Part shown: positions 34,492-42,339 of the stretch, one piece after another
Position numbering within the stretch: position 1 is the first letter of the stretch
How the letters are laid out: every line of letters begins with the position of its first letter
Source of the DNA: Paludibacter sp. 221
GTDB lineage: Bacteria; Bacteroidota; Bacteroidia; Bacteroidales; Paludibacteraceae
Reading direction: 5' to 3'
DNA length: 48,023 nt
NCBI RefSeq assembly: GCF_010501035.1
Contig: NZ_QVMH01000005.1
Span: 57,079 to 105,101, forward strand
Made by a program: the position numbers and the translations under genes
Notes under the pieces: model-generated
The model's database searches: none
What the model was told of the DNA's origin: nothing
The model's input: only the letters and a program-made list of their open reading frames with translations

Positions 34492-34524
34492 AAAGCCCCT
34501 CTTTCGGAGGGGTTGGGGAGGCTG
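34492..34524. repeat. palindromic repeat in front of gltB
   Basis: AAAGCCCCTC-TTTC-GGAGGGG followed by TTGGGGAGGCTG. The GGGGAGG ends 5 bases before the gltB ATG, ideal Shine-Dalgarno spacing. Confidence 0.85.
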
Positions 34525-34526
34525 AT

Positions 34527-37500
34527 ATGAAACAAAACAACTTATACAATCCCGAATTCGAACACGATGCCTGCGGTGTCGGATTGGTGATAGACATTCA
34601 CGGGAACAAATCGCACGACATTGTTGAGAAAGGTTTGCAGGTACTCGAAAACATGCTGCACCGCGGAGCCGAAAGCGCCGACAACAAAACAGGCGATGGC
34701 GCGGGCATTATGCTTCAAATTCCGCACGAGTTTATACTGTTGCAGGGCATTCCCGTTCCCGAACGTGGGAAATACGGCACCGGCTTACTCTTTTTGCCCA
34801 AAGACGAGGAGCAAGCCCGCCTCTGTATGGATACGTTCGAAAACGTGTTGGCACAAGAAAATTTGAATTTGCTCGCTGTACGCGATATGCCTGTCAATAG
34901 CGATATTCTGGGTGAAATATCCCAACAGAACGAACCGCTTATTAAACAGATTTTTGTGGTGGAACAAGATCTTTCCGCCGACCGATTGGAGCAGAAACTG
35001 TATATTGCCCGAAAAAAAATAGAGAAAAAAATACTGCAATCGTCGCTGCAAAACAAACGCGATTTTTATATCGTCAGCTTGTCCACCACCCGCATTGTAT
35101 ACAAAGGTATGCTCACTTCCACGCAGTTGCGCGAGTATTTTTCCGACCTATCCAGTCCCTATTTTACAAGCGCGTTGGCATTAGTACATTCGCGTTTCAG
35201 CACCAACACTTTCCCCACTTGGGATTTGGCGCAGCCCTTCCGCCTGCTTGGACACAACGGCGAAATCAACACCATTCGTGGCAACCGCTACTGGATGGAA
35301 GCCCGCGAAAACCTCTTTCAAATGAAGAATGAAGAATTAAAAAAGAAGAATGATACATCAGACACCGAATTTTTAACTCTTAATTCTTCATTCTTAACGC
35401 CTATCGTTCAGCAAGGCATGAGCGATAGCGCCTCGCTCGACAATGTGTTGGAGTTTCTCGTTATGTCCGGGAAATCGCTTCCGCATGCGTTGGCAATGCT
35501 TGTGCCCGAAAGTTGGAACGACAAAAACCCTATCCCCGACGATTTGAAAGCATTTTACGAATACCATAGCATTATTATGGAACCGTGGGACGGACCGGCA
35601 ACTCTACTCTTTACCGACGGACGGTACGCGGGCGGTATGCTCGACCGAAACGGACTTCGTCCCGCGCGTTATCTCATTACCAACAACGACATTATGGTGG
35701 TGGCTTCCGAGGCGGGCGTACTACCTTTCGAAGCGAGTGAAATTCGCAAAAAAGGACGATTGAAACCCGGAAAAATGCTTATGGTCGATACGCGGGAAGG
35801 TAAAGTTTTTTACGATGCCGAACTGAAAGAAACCCTTGCCAAAGAATATCCTTATGCCGAATGGCTGTCTAAAAATCGGATTATTCTTTCCAACATTCAT
35901 TCCGGGCGGACGGTAAAATACGGTATAAAAAACCACGACCGCTTGCTCAATGCTTTCGGATATTCCAAAGAAGATATTGAAAAAATAATCCTGCCGATGA
36001 CCACCGAGGGCAAAGAACCGATTGGCTCGATGGGCAACGACACGCCGCCGGCTGTGCTTTCTGAAAAACCGCAACGGCTGTTCAACTATTTCCGGCAGTT
36101 GTTCGCGCAAGTAACCAACCCGCCTATTGACCCCATTCGTGAAGAATTGGTGATGTCGCTATCGCTGTATATCGGCTCGCAGGAGGGAAATTTGCTCGAA
36201 CCCTTGCCCGAATTGTGCAAAATGGTGAAACTTACCTCGCCCGTTATCAACAACCGCGATTTGGATATTCTGCAACATTTGGACTACAAAGGTTTCCGCA
36301 CGCTGGCCATTCCCATCTTGTTCGATGCGAATGTAGATACGCGGTGCGCCACGTCTATACTGGCGGAAGCCCTCAAATCAATTTGCAACCAAGCGGAACA
36401 GGCAGTAAACGAAGGATACAATTATGTTATTTTGAGCGACAAAGGCATAACTGAGCAGCAGGCAGCGATTCCTTCTTTACTTGCCGTTTCCGCTGTGCAC
36501 CACTATTTAATCAACAAAAAGAAACGGATGCAGATTGCCATTGTGGTGGAAACGGCGGAGGTACGCGAAGTGATGCATTTCGCCCTTTTGCTCGGTTTTG
36601 GCGCTACTGCAATCAATCCCTACATGGTTTTTTCTATTTTGGAAAATGCTGTCAATTCGCACGAAATACAACTCGATTACCACACGGCGGAAAAAAATTA
36701 CATGAAAGCTGTGAACAAAGGCTTGCTGAAAATCATGTCGAAAATGGGTATTTCCACGCTTCGCAGCTATCGCGGGGCGCAAATTTTCGAAGCCATCGGC
36801 GTAAGCCAACAACTGCTCGACAATTATTTCCGTGATATGACCTCGCGTATCGGCGGAATTGAGTTGGAAGACATTGCCAAAGATACCTTGCACGACCATT
36901 TTTCGGCGTTCGCCAACAACGACGACGAAGTTCGTTTGTTGCAAAACAACGGCTTTTACAACTACCGCAAAAACGGCGAATACCACGCGTGGAATCCCGA
37001 AACTGTTTCGAAACTGCAAATCGCCACACGCTTGGGCGATTACGCTAAATTCAAAGAATACACGCGGATTGTGGACGAAAAGATGCACCCCGTATTTCTG
37101 CGCGATTTCTTTACCTACCGACGCAATCCCATTGATATTTCGGAAGTCGAACCGATCGAATCCATTACCAAACGCTTTGTAACCGGCGCTATGTCGTTCG
37201 GCTCCATCAGCAAAGAGGCACATGAAGCAATAGCTGTCGCGCTCAATACGGTTCACGGACGGAGCAACACGGGCGAAGGCGGCGAAGATTCCGCACGTTT
37301 CCAAATCGGCGGCGATGGTTTGAACAAACGAAGTGCCATTAAGCAAATTGCTTCGGGGCGTTTTGGCGTTACCGCCGAATATTTGGTCAATGCCGACGAA
37401 CTGCAAATTAAAGTGGCACAAGGTGCGAAACCCGGCGAGGGCGGACAGCTACCCGGCTTCAAAGTGAACGAAATTATCGCCAAAACGCGCCATTCCATTC

Positions 37501-39044
37501 CCGGAATTACCCTTATTTCGCCGCCGCCGCACCACGATATTTATTCCATTGAAGATTTGGCTCAGCTTATTTTCGATTTGAAAAATATCAATCCAACAGC
37601 CGAAATAAGTGTAAAATTGGTAGCCGAAAGCGGCGTTGGAACCATTGCCGCCGGTGTTGCCAAAGCCAAAGCCGACCGCATTATTATCAGCGGCGGCGAA
37701 GGTGGAACCGGTGCAAGCCCCATTAGTTCGGTAAAACATGCCGGCATTCCGGGCGAACTCGGACTTGCCGAAACGCAGCAAACGCTCGTAATGAATAACC
37801 TGCGCGGATACGTTCGCCTACAAACCGACGGACAACTCAAAACCGGCAAGGACATTATTGTGTCGGCATTGCTTGGCGCCGAAGAATTTGGTTTTGCCAC
37901 CAGCGCGCTCATTGTGTTAGGTTGCGTTATGGTGCGAAAATGCCACCAAAACACCTGTCCGGTAGGCGTTGCCACGCAAGACGAAAAACTCAGGGCGCGT
38001 TTCAAAGGACGGCACGAATATGTGGTCAATTTCATGACTTTCCTTGCCGAAGAAGTACGCGAACATTTGGCTCAAATGGGTTTTCGCAGCATGGACGAAA
38101 TTGTGGGACGAAGCGATTTGCTCGAAATAAAACCGATGGAGCTGAACGAAAAAGCCCGCAAGCTGGATTTGTCCAAGCTCATGTATTTCGCCGGAAACGG
38201 AAACGACATACGCCGCGCCAAAAATCAGGAACATAAAATAGACAATGTACTCGACCGCGAGCTCATTCGCAAAGCACAACCGGCTATTAAAAGCGCGTTG
38301 GCAGTAGAGATAAAACAAACGATTGCCAACACCGACCGCTCGGCAGGCGCTATGCTTTCGGGCGAAATAGCTAAATGTTATGGAAGCGCAGGGCTGCCCG
38401 AAAATACCATTACCGTGAAATTTACCGGAAGTGCGGGGCAGAGTTTCGGCGCGTTTTTGTCGCCGGGAATGACGTTCCGCCTCGAAGGCGAAGCCAACGA
38501 TTACCTCGGAAAAGGCTTGTCGGGCGGAAAAATAGCGCTTGTACCGCCGGTAAATGCCGTTTTTGCACCCGAAGATAATATTATCGCCGGAAACACCTTG
38601 CTCTATGGTGCTACTTCGGGCGAGGTGTATATCAACGGTATTGTGGGCGAACGTTTCTGCGTGCGCAACAGTGGAGCAATCGCGGTTGTGGAGGGCGTGG
38701 GCGACCATTGCTGCGAATATATGACCGGTGGACGAACCGTTGTACTCGGCATGACAGGCAAAAACTTCGCTGCCGGTATGAGCGGCGGATTGGCGTATGT
38801 GCTTGATATGGACGGCACGTTCGACTCGAACTGCAACATGGAAATGGTGGAACTCTCGCTTATCGACGACCAATCGGACAACCGCGAGCTTCGCCAACTC
38901 ATTTCGGCACATGCGCAACACACGCAGAGTCCGCTTGCCAAACTCATTCTTGCTGATTGGGACAACTACCTGAAACATTTTATCAAAGTAACACCCATTG
39001 AATATAAAAAAGTATTGCATGAAGAAAAAATGAATAATGAATAA
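34527..39044 (+). CDS. gltB: glutamate synthase large subunit (GOGAT)
   Basis: A 1505-residue glutamate synthase: glutamine + 2-oxoglutarate give two glutamate. N-terminal class II glutaminase after a short propeptide (catalytic Cys in 'EHDACGVGLV'), central domain, FMN/iron-sulfur synthase domain ('GAMSFGSISKEAHEA', 'ISGGEGGTGASP', 'CHQNTCPVGVATQD') and GXGXG C-terminal domain. Residues ~267-290 (KNEELKKK...LNSSFLT) are an insertion encoded by an A+T-rich inverted repeat. No gltD follows, so electrons may come from a GltD encoded elsewhere or from ferredoxin. Start decided by the repeat-borne Shine-Dalgarno and the family N-terminus. Confidence 0.96.
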   Translation: MKQNNLYNPEFEHDACGVGLVIDIHGNKSHDIVEKGLQVLENMLHRGAESADNKTGDGAGIMLQIPHEFILLQGIPVPERGKYGTGLLFLPKDEEQARLCMDTFENVLAQENLNLLAVRDMPVNSDILGEISQQNEPLIKQIFVVEQDLSADRLEQKLYIARKKIEKKILQSSLQNKRDFYIVSLSTTRIVYKGMLTSTQLREYFSDLSSPYFTSALALVHSRFSTNTFPTWDLAQPFRLLGHNGEINTIRGNRYWMEARENLFQMKNEELKKKNDTSDTEFLTLNSSFLTPIVQQGMSDSASLDNVLEFLVMSGKSLPHALAMLVPESWNDKNPIPDDLKAFYEYHSIIMEPWDGPATLLFTDGRYAGGMLDRNGLRPARYLITNNDIMVVASEAGVLPFEASEIRKKGRLKPGKMLMVDTREGKVFYDAELKETLAKEYPYAEWLSKNRIILSNIHSGRTVKYGIKNHDRLLNAFGYSKEDIEKIILPMTTEGKEPIGSMGNDTPPAVLSEKPQRLFNYFRQLFAQVTNPPIDPIREELVMSLSLYIGSQEGNLLEPLPELCKMVKLTSPVINNRDLDILQHLDYKGFRTLAIPILFDANVDTRCATSILAEALKSICNQAEQAVNEGYNYVILSDKGITEQQAAIPSLLAVSAVHHYLINKKKRMQIAIVVETAEVREVMHFALLLGFGATAINPYMVFSILENAVNSHEIQLDYHTAEKNYMKAVNKGLLKIMSKMGISTLRSYRGAQIFEAIGVSQQLLDNYFRDMTSRIGGIELEDIAKDTLHDHFSAFANNDDEVRLLQNNGFYNYRKNGEYHAWNPETVSKLQIATRLGDYAKFKEYTRIVDEKMHPVFLRDFFTYRRNPIDISEVEPIESITKRFVTGAMSFGSISKEAHEAIAVALNTVHGRSNTGEGGEDSARFQIGGDGLNKRSAIKQIASGRFGVTAEYLVNADELQIKVAQGAKPGEGGQLPGFKVNEIIAKTRHSIPGITLISPPPHHDIYSIEDLAQLIFDLKNINPTAEISVKLVAESGVGTIAAGVAKAKADRIIISGGEGGTGASPISSVKHAGIPGELGLAETQQTLVMNNLRGYVRLQTDGQLKTGKDIIVSALLGAEEFGFATSALIVLGCVMVRKCHQNTCPVGVATQDEKLRARFKGRHEYVVNFMTFLAEEVREHLAQMGFRSMDEIVGRSDLLEIKPMELNEKARKLDLSKLMYFAGNGNDIRRAKNQEHKIDNVLDRELIRKAQPAIKSALAVEIKQTIANTDRSAGAMLSGEIAKCYGSAGLPENTITVKFTGSAGQSFGAFLSPGMTFRLEGEANDYLGKGLSGGKIALVPPVNAVFAPEDNIIAGNTLLYGATSGEVYINGIVGERFCVRNSGAIAVVEGVGDHCCEYMTGGRTVVLGMTGKNFAAGMSGGLAYVLDMDGTFDSNCNMEMVELSLIDDQSDNRELRQLISAHAQHTQSPLAKLILADWDNYLKHFIKVTPIEYKKVLHEEKMNNE
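35325..35395. repeat. A+T-rich inverted repeat inserted in frame in gltB
   Basis: Left arm AAGAATGAAGAATTAAAAA (35325-35343) is complementary to TTTTTAACTCTTAATTCTTCATTCTT (35370-35395), apart from a few extra bases in the right arm. The A+T-rich block stands out from the G+C-richer gltB around it. Confidence 0.8.
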
Positions 39045-39054
39045 AATGGCAGTA

Positions 39055-39076
39055 GAGACGTGGCTTGCCGCGTCTC
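39055..39076. repeat. palindrome GAGACGTGGCTTGCCGCGTCTC behind gltB
   Basis: Arms GAGACG/CGTCTC with inner TGGC/GCCG, 10 bases past the gltB stop; same family as 30607-30634. The rest of the 317-base gap to the PurF-like gene holds an unidentified G+C-rich stretch (39100-39290), including the palindrome TTCGGAA-AA-TTCCGAA (39232-39247), with no credible gene. Confidence 0.65.
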
Positions 39077-39361
39077 ATAAAACAATAGTGCTATTCATTA
39101 TCCAGCAAAGCAGCCGATGCCGCAAGTTGGGGTTTGCGGGAACCTCGCAAGAAGGAAAACGTGTCATTTTGATAGCTTTCTTTCTCTCGTTTCTAACAAG
39201 AAGCGGCAAACACCGTACAACATGTTATGGGTTCGGAAAATTCCGAAAGTACCGCCTTGAGTTTTGTCGAGCGTAAGACATTTTCAGGCAAAATATCACA
39301 TTAGTTCTTTCAATTTTCATTTTTTAATTAGCACAAGACTCACTTTCAATTTTCAAAGAAG

Positions 39362-41110
39362 ATGGAACAACTCAAGCACGAATGCGGAATCGCGTTAGTT
39401 CGTTTACTAAAACCGATAGAATATTACGTTGAAAAATACGGCACTTGGCAACACGGGTTAAACAAGCTGTATTTGCTGATGGAAAAACAGCACAACCGCG
39501 GGCAGGAAGGCGCGGGCGCGGGTTGTGTTAGCGCGACAGCTCAGCCCGGGACCGAATACATTTTTCGCGAGCGCGCTATGGGAAGCGGCGCCATCAGCGA
39601 AGTATTTGAAAATATCCACCACGCAATTGCGCAAGTCTCGCCCGATAATGCCGCCAATCTTCCGTTTTGCGGCGAAGCTTACATGGGACACCTGCGATAC
39701 AGCACTACCGGACGGTCGGGTATGGCGTATGTACACCCGTTTCTGCGCCGAAACCAAAAGCGCATGCGAAGCCTGATGCTCTGCGGCAATTTCAATATGA
39801 CAAATGTGAACGAAATTTTCGATTATTTGGTAAAACGTGGTGAGCACCCGCGTTTGTATTCCGATACGTTTATGCTGCTCGAAATGCTAGGCGGGATGTT
39901 GGACGAATCGGAAAAACCTGATTTGTCGCACATACTGCGCGAAACTTCCCGCGTTTGGGACGGGGGATATGTTATTTGCGGTATCACCGGAACGACCGAA
40001 ATGTTTGCCATGCGCGACCCTTGCGGCATTCGTCCCGCCTTTTATTACTACGACGACGAAATTGCGGTAGTCGCTTCCGAACGTCCCGTCATTCAGACGG
40101 TTATGAATGTCGATATTGATGAAGTGAAAGAATTGCTTCCCGGCGAGGCTTTTTTCGTAAAAGCCGATGGCGAAATTCGCACCGAACAAATCCGTGAACC
40201 CCAAAATGTGAAACCTTGCTCGTTCGAGCGCATTTATTTTTCGCGTGGAAGCGACCGCGATATTTACCAGGAACGCAAAATATTGGGCGAATTACTCATT
40301 CCCAATGTTTTGAAATCCATTGATAATGATTTGGAAAACACTGTTTTTTCCTTTATTCCGAACACCGCTGAAGTGGCCTTTTATGGCATGATGGAAGGCT
40401 TGGACAAATATTCGCACAAGCAGAAACTACCTTTCCGTATCCGGCGCGAAAAAGTAGCGATAAAAGACATAAAGCTGCGCACGTTCATTACCGAAGGCAG
40501 TACACGGGAAGATTTGGCTGCGCATGTGTACGATATTACTTACGGCTCAATCCGCCCTTACGACGACAATTTGGTTGTAATCGACGACAGCATTGTGCGC
40601 GGAACAACATTGAAACAGAGTATTATAAAAATTCTCGACCGCTTGCACCCCCGTAAAATTGTCATTGTGTCGTCCGCCCCTCAAATTCGCTATCCCGACT
40701 GCTACGGAATTGATATGAACCGCATGGACGATTTTGTGGCTTTTCGTGCTACGATTGCCCTGTTAAAAGAACGCGGAATGTCGCACATTATTGAGGACAC
40801 GTACCAAAAATGCAAAGCACAGGAAAATCTTCCCAAAGAGCAGATTGTGAACCATGTGAAAGATATTTACAACCCTTTCACAGCCGACGAAATTTCCCGA
40901 AAAATAGCTCAAATTCTTACCCCCGAAGGTACGCAAGCCGAAATCGAGATCGTGTTTCAATCCATTAAAGATCTGCACCGAGCCTGTCCGAACCATACCG
41001 GCGATTGGTATTTCTCAGGTAACTATCCTACTGCGGGTGGAAATAGAGTTGTGAATGAGGCGTTTATTAAATATATTGAAAAAAATAAGGTTCATCCGAC
41101 AAATGCGTAG
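39362..41110 (+). CDS. purF: PurF-family amidophosphoribosyltransferase, long form
   Basis: A 582-residue class II glutamine amidotransferase joined to a phosphoribosyltransferase domain. The catalytic cysteine is C8 (MEQLKHECGIALV), implying removal of a seven-residue propeptide. Other glutaminase motifs are 'GHLRYSTTGRSG' and 'LCGNFNMTN'. The PRPP-binding loop 'NLVVIDDSIVRGTT' is intact, with the 'IYFSRGSDRDIY' and 'RDPCGIRPAFYY' segments of PurF. It is clearly longer than canonical PurF (about 470-500 residues), with an extended C-terminus ('ACPNHTGDWYFSGNYP'). Bacteroidota often have such a long paralogue beside glutamine-using genes; whether it is the purine-pathway enzyme or a paralogue cannot be settled here. 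Confidence 0.85.
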   Translation: MEQLKHECGIALVRLLKPIEYYVEKYGTWQHGLNKLYLLMEKQHNRGQEGAGAGCVSATAQPGTEYIFRERAMGSGAISEVFENIHHAIAQVSPDNAANLPFCGEAYMGHLRYSTTGRSGMAYVHPFLRRNQKRMRSLMLCGNFNMTNVNEIFDYLVKRGEHPRLYSDTFMLLEMLGGMLDESEKPDLSHILRETSRVWDGGYVICGITGTTEMFAMRDPCGIRPAFYYYDDEIAVVASERPVIQTVMNVDIDEVKELLPGEAFFVKADGEIRTEQIREPQNVKPCSFERIYFSRGSDRDIYQERKILGELLIPNVLKSIDNDLENTVFSFIPNTAEVAFYGMMEGLDKYSHKQKLPFRIRREKVAIKDIKLRTFITEGSTREDLAAHVYDITYGSIRPYDDNLVVIDDSIVRGTTLKQSIIKILDRLHPRKIVIVSSAPQIRYPDCYGIDMNRMDDFVAFRATIALLKERGMSHIIEDTYQKCKAQENLPKEQIVNHVKDIYNPFTADEISRKIAQILTPEGTQAEIEIVFQSIKDLHRACPNHTGDWYFSGNYPTAGGNRVVNEAFIKYIEKNKVHPTNA

Positions 41111-41143
41111 TTGAAATTATTCTTGTATAAAAAGCAGGTTAAA

Positions 41144-41189
41144 AGCACCGTAGGTGCGAGGTTATTCATAATCTCGCATCTGCGGTGCT
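41144..41189. terminator. hairpin between the convergent purF-like and membrane-protein genes
   Basis: Arms AGCACCGTAGGTGCGAG / CTCGCATCTGCGGTGCT match at 15 of 17 positions around a 12-nt loop. Convergent position suggests a bidirectional terminator. CCGTAGGT is shared with the element at 9787-9838, so it may be a repeat recruited as terminator. Confidence 0.6.
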
Positions 41190-41213
41190 AAGAGGTTGTT
41201 GCTGAAAATAAAT

Positions 41214-42275
41214 TCAAAAATTGTTTCTTGTTTTATTTTTTCTTACAGCTTTTCTCACTCTCAAAAAAAGATATGACCCGTAAATCAGAAGTAATGAAAC
41301 GATTGATATAATTTGTCTGGTTTCCCGACTCACTTGAAAATCGGCAAACCCTTTTGTTCGTGCTTTTCCGCCTCCTGCCGGTTGTTGCCGAACGGAAGTT
41401 AACGCGCTTACTTCGTCGCTTTTATTTTGTTTTTGCTGTACTGAGTTTATGTCCGAAATTTCTTCTACACGTTTGTCTTGTTTTTTTCCCGATTTTTCAT
41501 TTTGTTCGGTTCTGCCTTGTGGAATTTCGGCAACAGTAACAATTTCTGTTTTTTTATTCTCGTTGGTGGACGATGCATTCCTGCTTATCATTCCTCCGAC
41601 TTGTATTCCCATGGCATGAATAAACAGCATGGCGTAAAGTCCATACGACCAGCGTTGTAATTTTTTCCATTTTATGCTTCCCATTCGTTTGTGTATGGAA
41701 TCGAATGAAGTAATCCAAAGGGGAATAAATAACGCCAACAGCGCGATGCCAAGCACCAGGCTAAAACTACTGATACCGGCTCCTAATTCGCTTGTAACAC
41801 GTGGATTCGCCATATATTCGGTATGGTCGGTAAAGTATTTCAGCGAATTGGGGAAATTGTTCGCAACCCGCACTAATGAGTGAGTGAAAACGGGAAATCC
41901 TGAAATAATCGACAATTCTTTCCGAATACTCATGAGCCTTTTTACATAAGGATTTTTGATATTCAAAGCTCCCATATACATAATAATAATAAGCAATGGA
42001 TGTCCGAAAGCCCCCATGTGGATATAATCGCGGATAATTTCGCCAAGAATAGGAATTCTGGTAAAACTAAATTCTACTTCAATGCCACACCATCGCAGGA
42101 TAGTGGGAACAGCATGCATTAAAAATGGTATTGAAAATGCAATATAATAGATTTTCGCATGCTTTTTTATTGATTTTGCCAATAAAATGAACAACAACGT
42201 AAAAATAACAAGTGATACAAGAAGTGGTGCTGTTGTTCTGAGGAAACCTAATAAATCAATTAATACTTTTATCAT
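41214..42275 (-). CDS. ferric-reductase-like transmembrane protein
   Basis: A 353-residue inner-membrane protein with about seven helices. Start at MIKVLIDLLGF; the upstream in-frame codons come from an A+T-rich repeat. Several helices carry histidines suited to heme binding ('FLMHAVPT', 'AFGHPLLII', 'VFTHSLVRV', 'LFIHAMGI'). The segment 'WKKLQRWSYGLYAMLFIHAM' is the most ferric-reductase-like. Helices 6 and 7 are separated by about 95 charged, Gln/Lys/Glu-rich residues. Third gene of the receptor-lipoprotein-membrane protein operon; it may reduce imported ferric iron or energise release from a siderophore. No PepSY domain is visible. Confidence 0.7.
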   Translation of the reverse strand: MIKVLIDLLGFLRTTAPLLVSLVIFTLLFILLAKSIKKHAKIYYIAFSIPFLMHAVPTILRWCGIEVEFSFTRIPILGEIIRDYIHMGAFGHPLLIIIMYMGALNIKNPYVKRLMSIRKELSIISGFPVFTHSLVRVANNFPNSLKYFTDHTEYMANPRVTSELGAGISSFSLVLGIALLALFIPLWITSFDSIHKRMGSIKWKKLQRWSYGLYAMLFIHAMGIQVGGMISRNASSTNENKKTEIVTVAEIPQGRTEQNEKSGKKQDKRVEEISDINSVQQKQNKSDEVSALTSVRQQPAGGGKARTKGFADFQVSRETRQIISIVSLLLIYGSYLFLRVRKAVRKNKTRNNF

Positions 42276-42288
42276 AAGCTTTTGAAAG

Positions 42289-42333
42289 TTGAAAATTGAA
42301 AGTTGAAAACGTTTCTCAACTCTCAATTTTCAA
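42289..42333. repeat. A+T-rich inverted repeat between the DUF4374 and ferric-reductase-like genes
   Basis: TTGAAAATTGAAAGTTGA (42289-42306) pairs at 17 of 18 positions with TCAACTCTCAATTTTCAA (42316-42333); the 9-nt loop contains AAACGTTT. It fills nearly the whole intercistronic gap and may reduce downstream expression. Confidence 0.7.
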
Positions 42334-42339
42334 TTGTTT

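Noticed and set aside
25225-34524. CRISPR array made from the recurring palindromes
   Set aside because: Copies are hundreds to thousands of bases apart, in both orientations, partly in genes, and without regular spacers.
37917-39020. 367-codon open frame on the minus strand inside gltB
   Set aside because: It is antisense to a clear, conserved GltB domain. Its Phe/Arg/His-rich composition is what the codon bias of gltB produces on the opposite strand; many similar antisense frames occur in the same block.
39037-39276. 79-codon frame between gltB and the purF-like gene
   Set aside because: Its start lies inside the end of gltB and it translates through the GAGACGTGGC palindrome; no protein-like features and no gltD similarity.
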